This document shows, piece after piece, positions 5,703 to 14,140 of a stretch of DNA of 14,526 nucleotides. The notes under the pieces were generated by a model. The model had not been told where the DNA came from. It did no database searches and saw only the letters and a program-made list of their open reading frames with translations. Positions within the stretch are counted from its first letter, which is position 1; every line of letters starts with the position of its first letter. Both the position numbers and the translations under genes were made by a program. The DNA is from Dechloromonas sp. (GTDB taxonomy: Bacteria > Pseudomonadota > Gammaproteobacteria > Burkholderiales > Rhodocyclaceae). Location: contig JAFLDQ010000085.1 in assembly GCA_017302355.1 (NCBI GenBank), positions 1 to 14,526 on the forward strand, given 5' to 3'.

Positions 5703-7006
5703 TGGTTGGGATTGTCACTCACGCCCGCCGTCATGGCCTTGATGCCGTTGACTCGATGGATGCTTTTCGCACAGCCGTAAGAAAGCACTGGCATCGCGGC
5801 GCAACCCTACTGCTGCAAGACTGGCAGGGGGCGGGGGGCGATTTCGACAAGTTTCTGGAGACATTGATCGTCCGACGTGCCGAGTTGCCGGAAGATGCCC
5901 CACAAGCAGCCGCGAAGAAATCGGGGTCCGCGACGGTCGAGAAGCCGACCGATATATCGGACGCTCTCGTCAAGGCACTTGCCGAAATTGGCGTGACAGC
6001 GGAGGTCCGTGGATTTACCCACGGGCCGCGCGTGACCCGCTACAAGGTCTATCTGGCAGACGTTAATCAGAAGCCTAAGCTGGAAAAGGGCATGGATAGA
6101 TTGAGTCTTGTCCTCAATCTACAGAAAGCAAGGCCGACGCTAGGCCCGGGGGAGGAAGCGAAGACTATCAGTCTCGATGTTCCCCGCCCGGAAAACACTT
6201 GGCAGCCGGTGCCATTTGCGCGCCTGCGCGAATGGGCTGCATCGACGCCGGTTGATGAAGACCAACTGATTGTCTTCCCTGGTGTTGACGTGCTGGGCAT
6301 TCCGTACTCGTTCGACCTGGCGGCGGCGCCGCATCTTCTGGTGGGCGGAACGACCGGCAGCGGCAAGAGCGTCTGCCTGCATTCGCTTATCCTTTCGTTG
6401 ATTCTTAGGCTTCCGCCGTCGCAACTCCAGCTAGCCCTGATTGACCCGAAGCAAGTGGAGTTCTCCGTCTATGAGGGCAGAGACTACCTCTACGGTGGCG
6501 ATGTTGCTGTCGATATTTCGATGGCGCGTGAGCGAATTCTTGAGCTTATCGCCGAGATGGAGTCCCGCTATCAGCGATTCATGACGGCCGGTGTTGCCAA
6601 TATTACGGAAGCTAGGCGGCGCGGCATGGCGCTTCCCTATATCGCCGTTTTCATCGAAGAGTTAGCCGATCTGATCCTGCAAGACCGCGATATAGAGGAA
6701 CACATCGTCAGGCTGGCGCAAAAGGCGCGCGCTGCCGGCATCCACCTGGTGCTGGCAACCCAACGCCCTGACGCGAAAACTTTCTCTGGCTTAATCCGCA
6801 GCAACATCCCCGCGCGCATTGCGCTCACCGTGCAACGTGGAACGGAGTCCACCATCATCCTGGATGAAACCGGCGCCGAAGACCTTCTCGGCAAGGGCGA
6901 CATGCTAGTAAAGGCAAAGCCTGGTGGCGATGCAGATCGCGTTGACGGTGTTGTTGCGCTGCGGCCCGACCAGGAAGCAGTCTTGCGGGAGAGAGCGGCA
7001 AGATAG
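5702..7006 (+). CDS. FtsK/SpoIIIE-family DNA translocase, soluble, defence-associated
   Basis: 434 residues. Residues 1-85 are unassigned and rich in charged and aromatic residues. Residues ~88-140 resemble the FtsK beta region (GPRVTRYKVYLA at 108-119). The motor follows: Walker A GTTGSGKS (216-223), IDPKQVEFSVYEG (247-259), Walker B-like AVFIEELADL (315-324), LATQRPD (351-357), GLIRSNIPARIAL (363-375) and GAEDLLGKGDML (391-402). It lacks the membrane segments of chromosomal FtsK and ends before any winged-helix gamma domain, so it is not the division translocase. The Walker B Asp of FtsK (VDEFADL) is Glu319 here, giving Glu-Glu. Its ATG shares one base with the HNH stop (TAATG), so translation is coupled and the two probably act together, with the motor moving or loading the nuclease on DNA. 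That joint role is inference. Base composition matches the low-GC island. Confidence 0.88.
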   Translation: MVGIVTHARRHGLDAVDSMDAFRTAVRKHWHRGATLLLQDWQGAGGDFDKFLETLIVRRAELPEDAPQAAAKKSGSATVEKPTDISDALVKALAEIGVTAEVRGFTHGPRVTRYKVYLADVNQKPKLEKGMDRLSLVLNLQKARPTLGPGEEAKTISLDVPRPENTWQPVPFARLREWAASTPVDEDQLIVFPGVDVLGIPYSFDLAAAPHLLVGGTTGSGKSVCLHSLILSLILRLPPSQLQLALIDPKQVEFSVYEGRDYLYGGDVAVDISMARERILELIAEMESRYQRFMTAGVANITEARRRGMALPYIAVFIEELADLILQDRDIEEHIVRLAQKARAAGIHLVLATQRPDAKTFSGLIRSNIPARIALTVQRGTESTIILDETGAEDLLGKGDMLVKAKPGGDADRVDGVVALRPDQEAVLRERAAR

Positions 7007-7129
7007 GGCAATTTTGTGTTGTTGTCCCACGGCATCAGCTTATGGACTGGCACGAGCGCGGAAGATGCTGTTCGCCGTTAATCAAGGTCTAACGACAGGT
7101 AACCGGTGCCCTGCCGACCGACCACTAAG

Positions 7130-7145
7130 GTACTAGCGTACTAGC
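7130..7145. repeat. Tandem 8-bp repeat at the island's right edge
   Basis: GTACTAGC occurs twice back to back (7130-7137 and 7138-7145), bracketed by AAGG-type bases. It falls between the convergent ends of the FtsK-like gene and gph, where composition switches from the lower-GC island to GC-rich core sequence. It could be a junction scar. I found no matching copy at the left edge. Confidence 0.5.
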
Positions 7146-7154
7146 AAGGTCCGT

Positions 7155-7829
7155 TCAGGCAGTTTCACAGCAGCCCTGCGCCTCGCGTAGCGCCGATTCC
7201 AGATTCTCGACCAGCGCATCGCAGTCGCTGGCGCTGACCGCTTCGCCCTCGTTGTAGCCGTAGGGCACGCAATACACCGTGCAGCCGGCGGCGCGGGCGA
7301 CTTCGATGTCATGGCGGGAGTCGCCGATATGCAGGTTGGCAGCCACGGGACGGCCCATCCGCGTGCAGGCATGGCGCAACGGTTCGGGGTGCGGCTTGCG
7401 GAAGGGAGTGGTGTCGCCGCTGACGATGGCCGAGAAATAGTGCTTGAGCCCCATTTGCTCGAGCAGCGGCCCGGTGAAGGCGGCGGGCTTGTTGGTCACC
7501 ACCGCCAGCGGCAGGCCGGTCGCGCGCCAGGCGGCCAGCCCGGCAAGCACGCCCGCGAAAATTCGCGTCTGGTTGCCGTTGACCGCGGCATAGTGCCGCC
7601 GGAAGACATCGACGGCGCGGGCGACGAGCGCTTCATCCGGCGGCGTCCCGTTGTCGAGGCAGCGGCGTACCAGAACGACGATGCCCTGCCCGACGAAGGA
7701 GCGGATTTCTTCTTCGCTGCGCAAAGGCAAGGCGAGCTCGGCGAGCATCCGGTTGCTGGCCTCGGCGAGATCGGGAACGGTATCGAGCAGGGTACCGTCG
7801 AGGTCGAAGGTAACCGACTGGAAGCGCAT
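7155..7829 (-). CDS. gph: Phosphoglycolate phosphatase (HAD family)
   Basis: 224 residues, the usual Gph/CbbZ size. It hydrolyses 2-phosphoglycolate, made when Rubisco reacts with oxygen, to glycolate in the cytosol. HAD motif I is FDLDGTLLDT with Asp9/Asp11, motif II is VVTNK (111-114 core), motif III is Lys145 in PFRKPHPEPL, and motif IV is HIGDSRHD with Asp170/Asp174. Start chosen at 7829, where the ATG overlaps the rpe stop (TGATG), indicating coupled translation. The frame is open further upstream, but that part only shadows rpe. It is the last gene of the Calvin-cycle cluster and converges with the FtsK-like gene; no clear terminator is visible in the 148-bp gap. Confidence 0.93.
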   Translation of the reverse strand: MRFQSVTFDLDGTLLDTVPDLAEASNRMLAELALPLRSEEEIRSFVGQGIVVLVRRCLDNGTPPDEALVARAVDVFRRHYAAVNGNQTRIFAGVLAGLAAWRATGLPLAVVTNKPAAFTGPLLEQMGLKHYFSAIVSGDTTPFRKPHPEPLRHACTRMGRPVAANLHIGDSRHDIEVARAAGCTVYCVPYGYNEGEAVSASDCDALVENLESALREAQGCCETA

Positions 7830-8530
7830 CAGACGCTGGCCAGTTCGGCGCGCAGGGCGCCGATGATCGAGTTGTAGCGCCGGGGATCGCCATCCTTGCC
7901 GGCGCCAAAGACGGCGGAGCCGGCGACGAAGGCATCGACGCCGGCGCGGGCGATGTCGGCGATATTGGCGGTGTTGACGCCACCGTCGATTTCGAGCCGG
8001 ATGTGACGGCCGCTCCGCTCCTCGTAGGCGTCCAGCCGGGCGCGCGCCTCGCGCGCCTTGGCCAGCGCGCCGGGAATGAATTTCTGACCGCCGAAGCCGG
8101 GGTTGACGCTCATCAGCAGGATGAGGTCGAGCTTGTCGAGGACGTAATCCATGTGGTCGAGCGGCGTCGCCGGGTTGAAGACGAGGCCGGCCCGGCAGCC
8201 GCCATCGCGGATCAGCGACAGGCTGCGGTCGACATGCTCGGAGGCTTCCGGATGGAAGGTGATGATGTTGGCCCCGGCCTTGACGAAGTCGGGGATGATG
8301 CGGTCGACCGGCCTGACCATCAGGTGGACGTCGATCGGCGCCGTCGTACACGGGCGGATCGCCTCGCAGACGAGCGGCCCGATGGTCAGGTTCGGCACGT
8401 AGTGGTTGTCCATCACGTCGAAGTGGACCCAGTCGGCGCCGGCGGCGATGACGTTGGACACTTCCTCGCCGAGACGGGCGAAGTTGGCCGAGAGGATGCT
8501 CGGGGCGAGGATGAATTGCGGTTTGGCCAT
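7829..8530 (-). CDS. rpe: Ribulose-phosphate 3-epimerase
   Basis: 233 residues. It interconverts ribulose-5-phosphate and xylulose-5-phosphate in the Calvin and pentose-phosphate pathways. Family hallmarks are [10 protein letters not shown] (8-17), [12 protein letters not shown] (37-48), DVHLMV with His69, [11 protein letters not shown] (141-151) and IDGGVN with Asp182. The metal ligands His37, Asp39, His69 and Asp182 are all present. I prefer the start at 8530 (MAKPQ): GGGAG lies six bases upstream of it but only two bases from the alternative ATG at 8536. gap ends 35 bases upstream, and gph starts within the rpe stop codon. Confidence 0.95.
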   Translation of the reverse strand: MAKPQFILAPSILSANFARLGEEVSNVIAAGADWVHFDVMDNHYVPNLTIGPLVCEAIRPCTTAPIDVHLMVRPVDRIIPDFVKAGANIITFHPEASEHVDRSLSLIRDGGCRAGLVFNPATPLDHMDYVLDKLDLILLMSVNPGFGGQKFIPGALAKAREARARLDAYEERSGRHIRLEIDGGVNTANIADIARAGVDAFVAGSAVFGAGKDGDPRRYNSIIGALRAELASV

Positions 8531-8565
8531 TTCCATCTCCCGTCCCGATCTCCTCCCGGCAAGCC

Positions 8566-9806
<1,241 letters not shown>

Positions 9807-10679
9807 TCAGGCGCGGCGCTTGCGGTCCATCAGGCGCAGGACCATCGGGGTGAAGATCATCTGCATCGCCAGGCCCATCTTGCCGCCGGGGATGACCAGG
9901 GTGTTCGGACGGGTGAGAATCGAGTTGTGCAGCATGGTCAGCAGATACTGGAAGTCGATGCCCTTGGGGTTGGCGAAGCGGATCACCACCATGCTCTCGT
10001 CGGCGGTCGGGATGTCGCGCGCGATGAACGGGTTGGACGTGTCGACGATGGGCACGCGCTGGAAATTGACGTGGGTGCGGGTGAACTGCGGGGTGATATG
10101 GTTGATGTAGTCCGGCATCCGGCGCAGGATGGTGTCGACCACGGCCTCCCGCGAATAGCCGCGCGTCTTCTGGTCGCGATGCAGCTTCTGGATCCATTCG
10201 AGATTGACGATCGGCACCACGCCGACGCACAGGTCGACATGCTTGGCGACGTCGATCCTGTCGTCCGCGTAGGCGCCATGCAGACCCTCGTAGAACATCA
10301 GGTCGGTACCGGCCGGAACCTCCAGCCAGGGCGTGAAGGTGCCCGGCTCCTGGCCATGGGGCTCGGCTTCGCCGGCATCGTGCAGGTACTTGCGGACCGC
10401 GCCGCCGCCGCTGCGGCCGTACTCGATGAACAGATGTTCCAGTTCCGCGAGCAGATTGGCTTCGGGACCGAAGTGGCTGAAATGGCGGTTGCCCTTTTCC
10501 TCCTCCTCCTTCATGGTGGCGCGCATGCTCCGGCGGTCGTGGCGATGAAAGGAGTCGCCCTCGACGATCTGGGCGTTCAGCTTCTCGCGGCGAAAGATGT
10601 GCTGGAAGCTCTGCATCACGGTACTGGTGCCGGCGCCGGATGAGCCGGTAATGGCGATGATGGGATGTTTGACGGACAT
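9807..10679 (-). CDS. cbbP: Phosphoribulokinase, proteobacterial type
   Basis: 290 residues, the normal size of the octameric bacterial enzyme. It phosphorylates ribulose-5-phosphate to ribulose-1,5-bisphosphate, the Rubisco substrate, and is the enzyme most specific to the Calvin cycle in this window. The P-loop is GSSGAGTST (12-20), followed by VEGDSFHRHDR (39-49) with catalytic Asp42, then FTPWLEVPAGTDLMFYEGLH, characteristic of this class. C-terminal NPKGIDFQYLL and IPGGKMGLAMQMIF also match. AGGGA about eight bases ahead of ATG 10679 supports the start. It lies 47 bases after fbp on the same strand, so the two are probably cotranscribed. Confidence 0.96.
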   Translation of the reverse strand: MSVKHPIIAITGSSGAGTSTVMQSFQHIFRREKLNAQIVEGDSFHRHDRRSMRATMKEEEEKGNRHFSHFGPEANLLAELEHLFIEYGRSGGGAVRKYLHDAGEAEPHGQEPGTFTPWLEVPAGTDLMFYEGLHGAYADDRIDVAKHVDLCVGVVPIVNLEWIQKLHRDQKTRGYSREAVVDTILRRMPDYINHITPQFTRTHVNFQRVPIVDTSNPFIARDIPTADESMVVIRFANPKGIDFQYLLTMLHNSILTRPNTLVIPGGKMGLAMQMIFTPMVLRLMDRKRRA

Positions 10680-10726
10680 GATGATTTCCCTGCGGGCTTG
10701 AAATTCGGTGGCGACTCGCGCGAAGA

Positions 10727-11788
10727 CTATTCGCGGTACAGCGAACGCTCGGAGAAGAGCGGCGACTCGTAGGGGCGATCGGAACCGTTGTCATAGTCGC
10801 GGTGATAGCGCCCGACGCGCTCGACTTCGTTCTTCGACCCAAGCACGACCGGCACGCGCTGGTGCAGGGTGACCGGCGCGACGTCGAGAATGCGCCCGCG
10901 CCCGGTCGATGCGGCGCCGCCCGCCTGCTCGATCAGCATGGCCATCGGGTTGGCTTCATAGAGCAGGCGCAGGCGGCCGGGCAGCGGCGGATCCTTGCTG
11001 TCCTTCGGATACAGGAAGATGCCGCCGCGCATCAGGATGCGATGCACCTCGGCAACCATCGAGGCAATCCAGCGCATGTTGAAATCGACGCCGCGCACGC
11101 CGCTCCTGCCAGCCTTGCACTCGCTGACATAGCGCTGCACCGGCGGCTCCCAGAAGCGTGCGTTCGACGTGTTGATGGCGTATTCCCGGGTGTCTTCCGG
11201 GATGCGGATGCCGGAATGGGTGAGGATGAAGTTGCCGCTCTCGCGGTCGAGCGTGAAGGCGTGCGTGCCGGCGCCCAGCGTCAGCACGATCATCGTCGAT
11301 GGGCCATAGATGGCATAGCCGGCCACCACCTGCTCGCTGCCGGGACGCAGGAAATCGCCGGGTTCGGCATCGCCCGCGGTCGACCGTCGCAGAATGGAGA
11401 AAATGGTGCCGACCGAAACGTTGACGTCGCTGTTCGACGAGCCGTCGAGCGGGTCGAACAGCAGCAGGTAACGGCCGCGCGGATACTGGTCGGGAATGCG
11501 GTAGGGCGCGTCCATCTCCTCCGAGGCCATGCCCGCCAGTTGGCCGCCCCATTCGCAGTGACGGAGAATCGCCTCGTTGGTCAGGACATCGAGTTTCTTC
11601 TGGACCTCGCCCTGCACGTTGGTGCTGTCGAGCGCGCCATGACTCCCGGCGAGGGCGCCCTTGGCGACCAGCGCCGAGATGGTCTTGACGGCAGCGGCGA
11701 CGTCGATCAGCAGGGCGCCGAGCTCACCATGCTGCGCCCGCGTCTGCTCGATGACGAATTTGGAAAGGGTCGTACGTCCGAATAGCAT
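10727..11788 (-). CDS. fbp: Fructose-1,6-bisphosphatase, class 1
   Basis: 353 residues. It hydrolyses fructose-1,6-bisphosphate, and in Calvin-cycle bacteria often sedoheptulose-1,7-bisphosphate as well. The metal-binding set is clear: Glu90/Glu91 in [16 protein letters not shown] (111-119), and the C-terminal [17 protein letters not shown] with Glu278. ATG 11788 has a strong GGGAGG four to five bases upstream (11793-11798); a frame extension to 11827 would add 13 residues with no ribosome-binding site. It is the first gene of the leftward Calvin cluster and faces cbbY across a 180-bp AT-rich intergenic region. Confidence 0.96.
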   Translation of the reverse strand: MLFGRTTLSKFVIEQTRAQHGELGALLIDVAAAVKTISALVAKGALAGSHGALDSTNVQGEVQKKLDVLTNEAILRHCEWGGQLAGMASEEMDAPYRIPDQYPRGRYLLLFDPLDGSSNSDVNVSVGTIFSILRRSTAGDAEPGDFLRPGSEQVVAGYAIYGPSTMIVLTLGAGTHAFTLDRESGNFILTHSGIRIPEDTREYAINTSNARFWEPPVQRYVSECKAGRSGVRGVDFNMRWIASMVAEVHRILMRGGIFLYPKDSKDPPLPGRLRLLYEANPMAMLIEQAGGAASTGRGRILDVAPVTLHQRVPVVLGSKNEVERVGRYHRDYDNGSDRPYESPLFSERSLYRE

Positions 11789-11842
11789 GCTGCCTCCCGT
11801 GATTTCGGCCTTGCCGCGCCGAGACAAAAGATAAGTGATCCA

Positions 11843-11900
11843 TTAATTAAGTAACCGTCAGGAATCCTTAACGCCACATTAAGCGATGTCTTATTATATT
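11843..11900. promoter_or_regulatory. fbp/cbbY divergent control region with CbbR-like half-sites
   Basis: The 180 bases between fbp and cbbY are the most AT-rich non-coding sequence outside the low-GC island. TTA (11868-11870), 8 bases, TTA (11879-11881), 9 bases, TTA (11891-11893) fits the TNA-N7/8-TNA pattern known for the LysR-type regulator CbbR. A palindromic TTAATTAA lies at 11843-11850. For cbbY, TTAACG (11868-11873), an 18-base gap and TATTAT (11892-11897) give a possible promoter. For fbp on the other strand, TTATCT (11835-11830) is a weak -10 candidate. No cbbR gene is in the window. Confidence 0.45.
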
Positions 11901-11968
11901 CTCGCTTACGGCACGCTTCAGAAATCCTGAATGGCGGAATCCGGCGGCGCCGGCTATCTTTCGCCCAC

Positions 11969-12682
11969 ATGAACGGATTGCATGGACTGATCTTCGATGT
12001 TGACGGGACGCTGGCGGAAACCGAACGCGACGGACACCGCCCGGCCTTCAACGCCGCCTTCTCCGAAGCGGGCCTCGACTGGCACTGGGATGAAGCGCTC
12101 TACCAACGCCTGCTCGATGTCACCGGCGGCAAGGAACGCATCCGCCATTTCGCCGCCCGTTTCGACCCCGCCGCCGCCGCCCGGCCCTGCTTCGACGATC
12201 TGGTCAGGCGCCTGCACGCCGCCAAGACCGCCCACTACATCCGCCGCGTCGAGCAGGGACAACTGTCATTGCGCCCCGGCGTCGCCCGCCTGATCGGCGA
12301 AGCGCGCCGGGCCGGCATCCGCCTGGCGATCGCCACGACCACCTCGCCCGAGAATGTCGGGACGCTGCTCCGGGCCGGCCTCGGGCCGCAAGCCGAGACC
12401 TGGTTCGCGGTCATCGGCGCCGGCGACATCGTCCCGGAGAAGAAGCCGGCCCCCGACATCTATCGCTGGGTGCTCGACCGTCTCGGCCTGCCGGCCGCCG
12501 CCTGCCTGGCCATCGAGGATTCGGAAAACGGCCTGAAATCGGCGTTGACCGCAGGATTGCGCTGCCTCGTGACCGTCAGCGAATACACGCGGGGCCAGGA
12601 TTTCACCGGCGCCGTCGCCGTGCTCGACGACCTGACGCAGTTGTCACCCGACGCGCTGCCCGGCTGGTCCGGCCGGGCATGA
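11969..12682 (+). CDS. cbbY: CbbY, xylulose-1,5-bisphosphate phosphatase (HAD family)
   Basis: 237 residues. Characterised CbbY proteins dephosphorylate xylulose-1,5-bisphosphate, a misfire product that inhibits Rubisco. IFDVDGTLAETE (8-19) supplies Asp10, Asp12 and Glu17, the last a CbbY feature. It is followed by DWHWDE...YQRLLDVTGGKERI (37-58) with the TGGKER substrate loop, IATTTSPEN (121-129) as motif II, EKKPAPDIY with Lys158 as motif III, and AIEDSENG with Glu183/Asp184 as motif IV. The start at 11969 gives a standard N-terminus although no clear Shine-Dalgarno is visible. Divergence from the fbp-cbbP cluster with shared upstream DNA suggests co-regulation. A generic beta-phosphoglucomutase-like HAD is the alternative, but the TGGKER and Glu17 features argue for CbbY. 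Confidence 0.9.
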   Translation: MNGLHGLIFDVDGTLAETERDGHRPAFNAAFSEAGLDWHWDEALYQRLLDVTGGKERIRHFAARFDPAAAARPCFDDLVRRLHAAKTAHYIRRVEQGQLSLRPGVARLIGEARRAGIRLAIATTTSPENVGTLLRAGLGPQAETWFAVIGAGDIVPEKKPAPDIYRWVLDRLGLPAAACLAIEDSENGLKSALTAGLRCLVTVSEYTRGQDFTGAVAVLDDLTQLSPDALPGWSGRA

Positions 12683-12821
12683 GACACCCGCAACGGCGGA
12701 CGGAAGCCAGCCCGCCCGGCAAGCGGGCCGGCAACGCCTTCCCGGTCCCCGTCCCGATGGATGGCGGCGCGGCTCACGCCGACCACCCTGCCGGCCCGCG
12801 CCGAAGCGGGATGAGGCGGCG

Positions 12822-13403
12822 ATGAACTTTCTCGCCCATGCCGTGCTGGCCGGCGACGACCCGGCGCTCATCGTCGGCGGCGTCGCCGGCGACTGGATCA
12901 AGGGTCCGTTGCCCGGCGCCCTGCCGGCCGACCTTGCGCGCGGCGTCGCGCTCCACCGCGCCATCGACAAGCATGCCGAAACCCACCCCGCCTTCCAGCG
13001 CAGCCGCAACCGTGTGTCACGTGCCCGGCGCCGCTATGCCGGAATCCTCGTCGACATCTACTACGATCACCTGCTCGCCCGCGACTGGCCCGATACCGAG
13101 CCGCTGGCCGACGCCTGCCGGCGCATCTACCGCGACATCGCCGACCGCCTCCCAGACCTGCCCGGCCACGCCCGCCCCGCCATGACCCTGATGGCCAGCG
13201 AGGACTGGCTCGCCAGCTACGCCCGCCTCGCCGGCATCGCCGACGTCCTGCGGCGCATGAGCCAGCGCGCCCGCCAGCCGAATCCGCTGGCGGGGGGCGA
13301 GGCGGAATTCATTGCCGATGCGGCGGGGTTCGCGGCGGATTTTGCCGCGTGGCATGCGGATGCGCGGGTGTTCGTGGCGCAATGGCGCGCAGGAAGAACC
13401 TGA
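12822..13403 (+). CDS. acpH: Acyl carrier protein phosphodiesterase
   Basis: 193 residues, the same length as E. coli AcpH. It removes the 4'-phosphopantetheine arm from holo-ACP. Family features are the N-terminus MNFLAHAVLAG, GVAGDWIKG with Asp24, LHRAIDKHAETHP with His45 and Asp49, and ILVDIYYDHLLARDW with Asp78, Asp82 and His83. Together they form the HD-like metal site of the DUF479 family. GAGG sits upstream of ATG 12822. It is 139 bases after cbbY on the same strand, with no clear terminator between, so cotranscription is possible but not shown. GC-rich and native-looking. Confidence 0.9.
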   Translation: MNFLAHAVLAGDDPALIVGGVAGDWIKGPLPGALPADLARGVALHRAIDKHAETHPAFQRSRNRVSRARRRYAGILVDIYYDHLLARDWPDTEPLADACRRIYRDIADRLPDLPGHARPAMTLMASEDWLASYARLAGIADVLRRMSQRARQPNPLAGGEAEFIADAAGFAADFAAWHADARVFVAQWRAGRT

Positions 13404-13595
13404 ATTTCGGGGTCTTTTTGCAGTCGACCGCGGGAGGCTGCCAACGACCCGCAGCGGCCATTCGCGCCGCCGGAGTTTGCATGATCGGTTTCCGGCGAAC
13501 GGGTCATGCGAACCTGCATCGGTCAGGTCAGGCGTACCGTCATGCTGGCAATCTTCGGCGCTGGCGCGACGGCGGGCCATCCATCGACATCCGGT

Positions 13596-13922
13596 TCAGA
13601 CAAATCCCAGGAAGACCGCCAGGGCACGGTTGATGGCGACGAGCGAGGCGCCGTCCAGCCGGCCGATGACCGTTCCCAGTCGCTCCCGGCGCACGGTAAT
13701 GATCTTGTCCACCTGGACCTGGCTGTGGCGCAGCAGGCCGTTCTCAGGGCCGGGCATCACGTCGATGCGGAACAGCGGCGCGGCGACGGTGTCGCTGCTC
13801 AGCAGCAGCACGGTCATGCTGGCATGGCTGGCATTGAACAGGTCCGACTGGATCACCAGGGCCGGGCGCGGCTTGCCGAAATCGCCCGGCATGGCGACCG
13901 TGACCAGGTCGCCCCGCTTCAT
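13596..13922 (-). CDS. mazF: MazF/PemK-family toxin (type II toxin-antitoxin)
   Basis: 108 residues from ATG 13922. MazF toxins are ribosome-independent mRNA endonucleases. The protein begins KRGDLVTVAMPGDFGKPRPALVIQSD, shown here in meaning only as the KRGD, GKPRPALVIQ fold signature, and continues with LLRHSQVQVDKI and RRERLGTVIGRL, the usual MazF/PemK layout. The ATG overlaps the antitoxin stop in an ATGA (13922-13919), the typical coupled arrangement; a second ATG at 13934 would add four residues (MRRA) and overlap further. It looks intact and is transcribed after the antitoxin gene. Confidence 0.9.
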   Translation of the reverse strand: MKRGDLVTVAMPGDFGKPRPALVIQSDLFNASHASMTVLLLSSDTVAAPLFRIDVMPGPENGLLRHSQVQVDKIITVRRERLGTVIGRLDGASLVAINRALAVFLGFV

Positions 13923-14140
13923 GGCGCGTCGCATGCCAGGTCGGCCAGGGCCGAATCCATGAACGTCTGCAGGTCGGCATCCTGCCGATCCGCCGCCGCG
14001 GCGCGCAGCGACTGGCGGCGGCAGTTCTCGGCAAAGCCGGGACGGCGGGTGTCCGGCACCCAGATCTGGACCGGCCGCAGGCCGGCTGCGCGCAGCCCGG
14101 CGCGGTACTTCTGCACGCGACCGGAAACGCCGATAGCCAT
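13919..14140 (-). CDS. mazE: MazE-family antitoxin (DUF3018)
   Basis: 73 residues. The segment RVQKYRAGLRAAGLRPVQIW and then VPDTRRPGF are hallmarks of DUF3018, annotated as a MazE-type antitoxin when paired with MazF as here. The N-terminal part is predicted to bind DNA and autorepress; the acidic C-terminus (LQTFMDSALADLACD) should wrap the toxin. It lies directly upstream of mazF with a 4-base overlap. On the minus strand TATAAC is a good -10 about 20-25 bases before the start, giving a short leader; the Shine-Dalgarno is weak. Confidence 0.85.
   Translation of the reverse strand: MAIGVSGRVQKYRAGLRAAGLRPVQIWVPDTRRPGFAENCRRQSLRAAAADRQDADLQTFMDSALADLACDAP

Noticed and set aside
10802..11785. 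A 327-codon plus-strand frame opposite fbp
   Set aside because: It mirrors the fbp coding region almost exactly; the Fbp metal-site motifs settle the strand.
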